DNA of 6,153 bases, from contig CAIYOE010000149.1 of assembly GCA_903927775.1 (NCBI GenBank), positions 1-6,153 on the forward strand, written 5' to 3'. Numbering within the stretch: position 1 is the first letter of the stretch; each line of letters starts with the position of its first letter. The DNA comes from an uncultured Micrococcales bacterium (GTDB lineage: Bacteria; Actinomycetota; Actinomycetes; Actinomycetales; Microbacteriaceae). This document shows positions 4,882 to 6,153 of this stretch, piece after piece. A program made the translations under genes and the position numbers. The notes beneath the pieces are model-generated. The model had not been told where the DNA came from. It ran no database searches and was given only the letters and a program-made list of their open reading frames with translations.

Positions 4882-5541
4882 ATGAAAAACGTTTTCCAAC
4901 TTCCAGACCAAGAATCAGTAGCGGACCTGCAATCGTATTTGCAACGAGCCAAGCGACTAGACCCGGATGGAATGGTTCGCCTGAGGGCATTTGGAACCGT
5001 TTTGGCCGCCTATGTGGCGCCGATTTACTCGGGAAACCTAATGGATTCAGGCCCTACTGTGTTGGGTTTGCGCACCTGCGAGTTGTCCGCCGAAGCCGAA
5101 GTAGACTCCGTGGTTCCGATTGCCGCAGTACTGGATCGGCTTGCCAAGATCTCGCAGCCGAACAACAAAGACCTTTCTGTGACACTACCTGCCAGTGAGC
5201 GCGCTCCCTGGGCGGGTATTTCACCCCCGCGCACCGGCTGGCTCGAGGCCGGAATCATTGGCGAATCAGAGCTGACCCAAATAGCCAAAGACGGCATCGA
5301 TGAAGTCAAAGAGACCCTTCCGGAATCGGTGGGTGGCCCGATTGCCGCTCGTATTCGAGGCGAAATTTGGGGCCGCGCAATCGGTTTCGAGTCGAAGATT
5401 CCAACCGGAGCCGCCTTTGCCGCAGCCGGTTTGGGTTTTCTAACCGAAAACGAAGAGGTCCAGATTTACCTGTCTGATTCCTGGGTGCGTTTGAGCGCGA
5501 GTCACGGTCACGTGTTGGCCAAAATCGCGGTTCGACCCTAA
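4882..5541 (+). CDS. Uncharacterised actinobacterial protein, 219 residues
   Basis: I do not assign a function. The product is soluble-looking, with no signal peptide and no convincing membrane segment; the most hydrophobic run is about residues 176-187. Stretches that look like conserved-family cores are LDPDGMVRLRAFGTVLAAYV (26-45), PTVLGLRT (58-65), GISPPRTGW (112-120) and SWVRLSASHGHVLAKIAV (200-217). There is one cysteine (C66) and no recognisable catalytic or metal motif. The start at 4882 is preferred over Met31 because Met31 lies inside the first apparent core block; it implies leaderless or near-leaderless translation. The gene sits between a thioesterase and a globin. In M. tuberculosis a hypothetical protein of similar size (Rv2474c) occupies a comparable place next to a thioesterase, but I cannot confirm homology. 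Codon usage resembles its neighbours. Confidence 0.85.
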   Translation: MKNVFQLPDQESVADLQSYLQRAKRLDPDGMVRLRAFGTVLAAYVAPIYSGNLMDSGPTVLGLRTCELSAEAEVDSVVPIAAVLDRLAKISQPNNKDLSVTLPASERAPWAGISPPRTGWLEAGIIGESELTQIAKDGIDEVKETLPESVGGPIAARIRGEIWGRAIGFESKIPTGAAFAAAGLGFLTENEEVQIYLSDSWVRLSASHGHVLAKIAVRP

Positions 5542-5999
5542 TCTTCGAAGGTATTTAGCATGCTGATAGCGGCACGCTCAAGGTAAGCCCAGAGCTCGGC
5601 CTCTTTTAGCGGGGGCAAACCCAATGTGTCGACCGCAGCCCGCATATGAAACAGCCAGCGATCTCGCGCTGCCGGGTTTATCTTGTAGGGGGAGTGGCGC
5701 ATTCGAAGCCTTGGGTGGCCGCGCAACTCCTGATACGTGGTTGGCCCACCCCAGTACTGCTCTAAAAATAGTTGTAGCCGCTCGGCTGCCGGCGCCAGAT
5801 CGCCCTCTGGATACATGGGGCGCAAAAGGTTGTCGCTGGCAACGCCCTTGTAGAACTCGCTGGACAATTTGGCAAAGGTGGCTTTTCCGCCCACTTGCTC
5901 ATAAAAGTTGCCGCCAACTTTGGTTCCGTCGGTGCCGCCAATACGCACCGTTTCCATTCGGCGCGATTGCTCTTGTTCGCTATTCGATTCGGTGCTCAC
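5538..5999 (-). CDS. glbO: Group II truncated haemoglobin (TrHbO/GlbO type)
   Basis: This is a 2/2 haemoglobin of the GlbO class. It binds haem and O2; proposed roles include O2 or NO chemistry, peroxide handling and interaction with the respiratory chain. The globin domain covers about residues 31-150. Against M. tuberculosis GlbO, spacing places B10 Tyr at Y50, CD1 Tyr at Y63, the proximal His at H102 within GHPRLRMRH (94-102) and the class-specific G8 Trp at W115. EQYWGGP (80-86) is a further hallmark. There is a hydrophilic N-terminal extension of about 27-30 residues compared with the 128-residue mycobacterial protein. The start is uncertain: GTG at 5999 has no strong ribosome binding site, and Met15 (ATG at 5957) is an alternative. 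It follows the putative MscS gene by 13 bp, probably in one operon. Its stop codon overlaps the stop of the convergent 219-residue gene. Confidence 0.95.
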   Translation of the reverse strand: MSTESNSEQEQSRRMETVRIGGTDGTKVGGNFYEQVGGKATFAKLSSEFYKGVASDNLLRPMYPEGDLAPAAERLQLFLEQYWGGPTTYQELRGHPRLRMRHSPYKINPAARDRWLFHMRAAVDTLGLPPLKEAELWAYLERAAISMLNTFED

Positions 6000-6012
6000 G
6001 CTGGCTGCCTAG

Positions 6013-6153
6013 CTACTTGGAGCTCTGCACAAAAATGGCTGCTTTTGAACTGGCCAGCGTTATTCCAGCGGCGTCTAGTTCGCGCTTGATAGCAACTCGC
6101 AGGTCTCGGGCCAAGTCATCGTTCTTTCCGGTTTTGGTCTTTTGAACCACACG
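6013..6153 (-). CDS. C-terminal fragment, probably a MscS-family mechanosensitive channel
   Basis: The last 46 codons of a gene running in from beyond the window edge, ending at TAG (6015-6013). The piece begins RVVQKTKTGK, continues DLARDLRVAIKRELDAAGI (13-31) and ends in a short polar tail. An amphipathic helix of the form LxRxLRxxIKxxLDxAGI before the end is typical of the cytoplasmic C-terminal domain of MscS channels, which release solutes on hypo-osmotic shock. In several actinobacteria a MscS gene is next to a truncated globin gene, as far as I recall. The fragment is too short to prove this, and the membrane part is not in the window. It ends 13 bp before the globin start on the same strand, consistent with co-transcription. 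Confidence 0.5.
   Translation of the reverse strand, partial: RVVQKTKTGKNDDLARDLRVAIKRELDAAGITLASSKAAIFVQSSK

Noticed and set aside
5624..6145. Plus-strand open frame of 173 codons opposite the globin
   Set aside because: It is antisense to globin and the upstream gene, has low-complexity shadow-like composition, and no family features.

Overview
This 6.15 kb window is most likely chromosomal DNA from an actinobacterium. It probably belongs to the Microbacteriaceae, in the style of the small-genome freshwater 'Luna' lineages (Rhodoluna/Aquiluna-like). The evidence is an actinobacterial-type short SSB ending its OB fold in a VGHDL-WG motif, a group II truncated haemoglobin close to mycobacterial GlbO, TANNNT-like -10 boxes lying almost on start codons, very tight gene packing and moderate GC. 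The family assignment is inference and the genus is a guess. No phage, plasmid, transposase, CRISPR, rRNA or tRNA signal was seen.

Layout: (1) 1-795, minus strand: the N-terminal 265 residues of a YghZ-type aldo/keto reductase, cut by the window edge. (2) 818-1339, plus: msrA, divergent from the reductase with only 22 bp between the two start codons. (3) 1437-1856, plus: a short single-stranded DNA-binding protein without the usual acidic C-terminal tip, preceded by a long stem-loop that ends at its ribosome binding site. (4) 1857-2124: a non-coding stretch with several adjacent inverted repeats and the likely ettA promoter. (5) 2125-3807, plus: ettA, an ABC-F translation factor. (6) 3808-3943: a convergent intergenic gap filled by a mosaic of short direct repeats. 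(7) 3944-4849, minus: tesB-type acyl-CoA thioesterase II. (8) 4882-5541, plus: an uncharacterised 219-residue protein, divergent from tesB with a 32 bp gap. (9) 5538-5999, minus: truncated haemoglobin, whose stop codon interlocks with that of the preceding gene. (10) 6013-6153, minus: the last 46 codons of a gene that is probably a MscS-type mechanosensitive channel, directly upstream of the globin in the same transcription direction.

The genes do not form one pathway. There is a stress and redox theme (aldo/keto reductase, MsrA, globin), a translation factor responsive to cellular energy (EttA), lipid thioester hydrolysis (TesB), DNA maintenance (SSB) and probably osmotic protection (MscS). 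The ssb-ettA-thioesterase-globin order resembles, from memory, the Rv2478c-Rv2470 region of Mycobacterium tuberculosis, so this looks like an old actinobacterial housekeeping neighbourhood and not an island.

The more unusual content is non-coding. Two divergent gene pairs share fully overlapping, oppositely directed -10 boxes of the form TAGnnTA. A previously unlabelled repeat mosaic lies after ettA. Structured DNA or RNA elements flank ssb. Leucine codon CTA is used unusually often in ettA. I did not find convincing evidence of a new multi-gene system.
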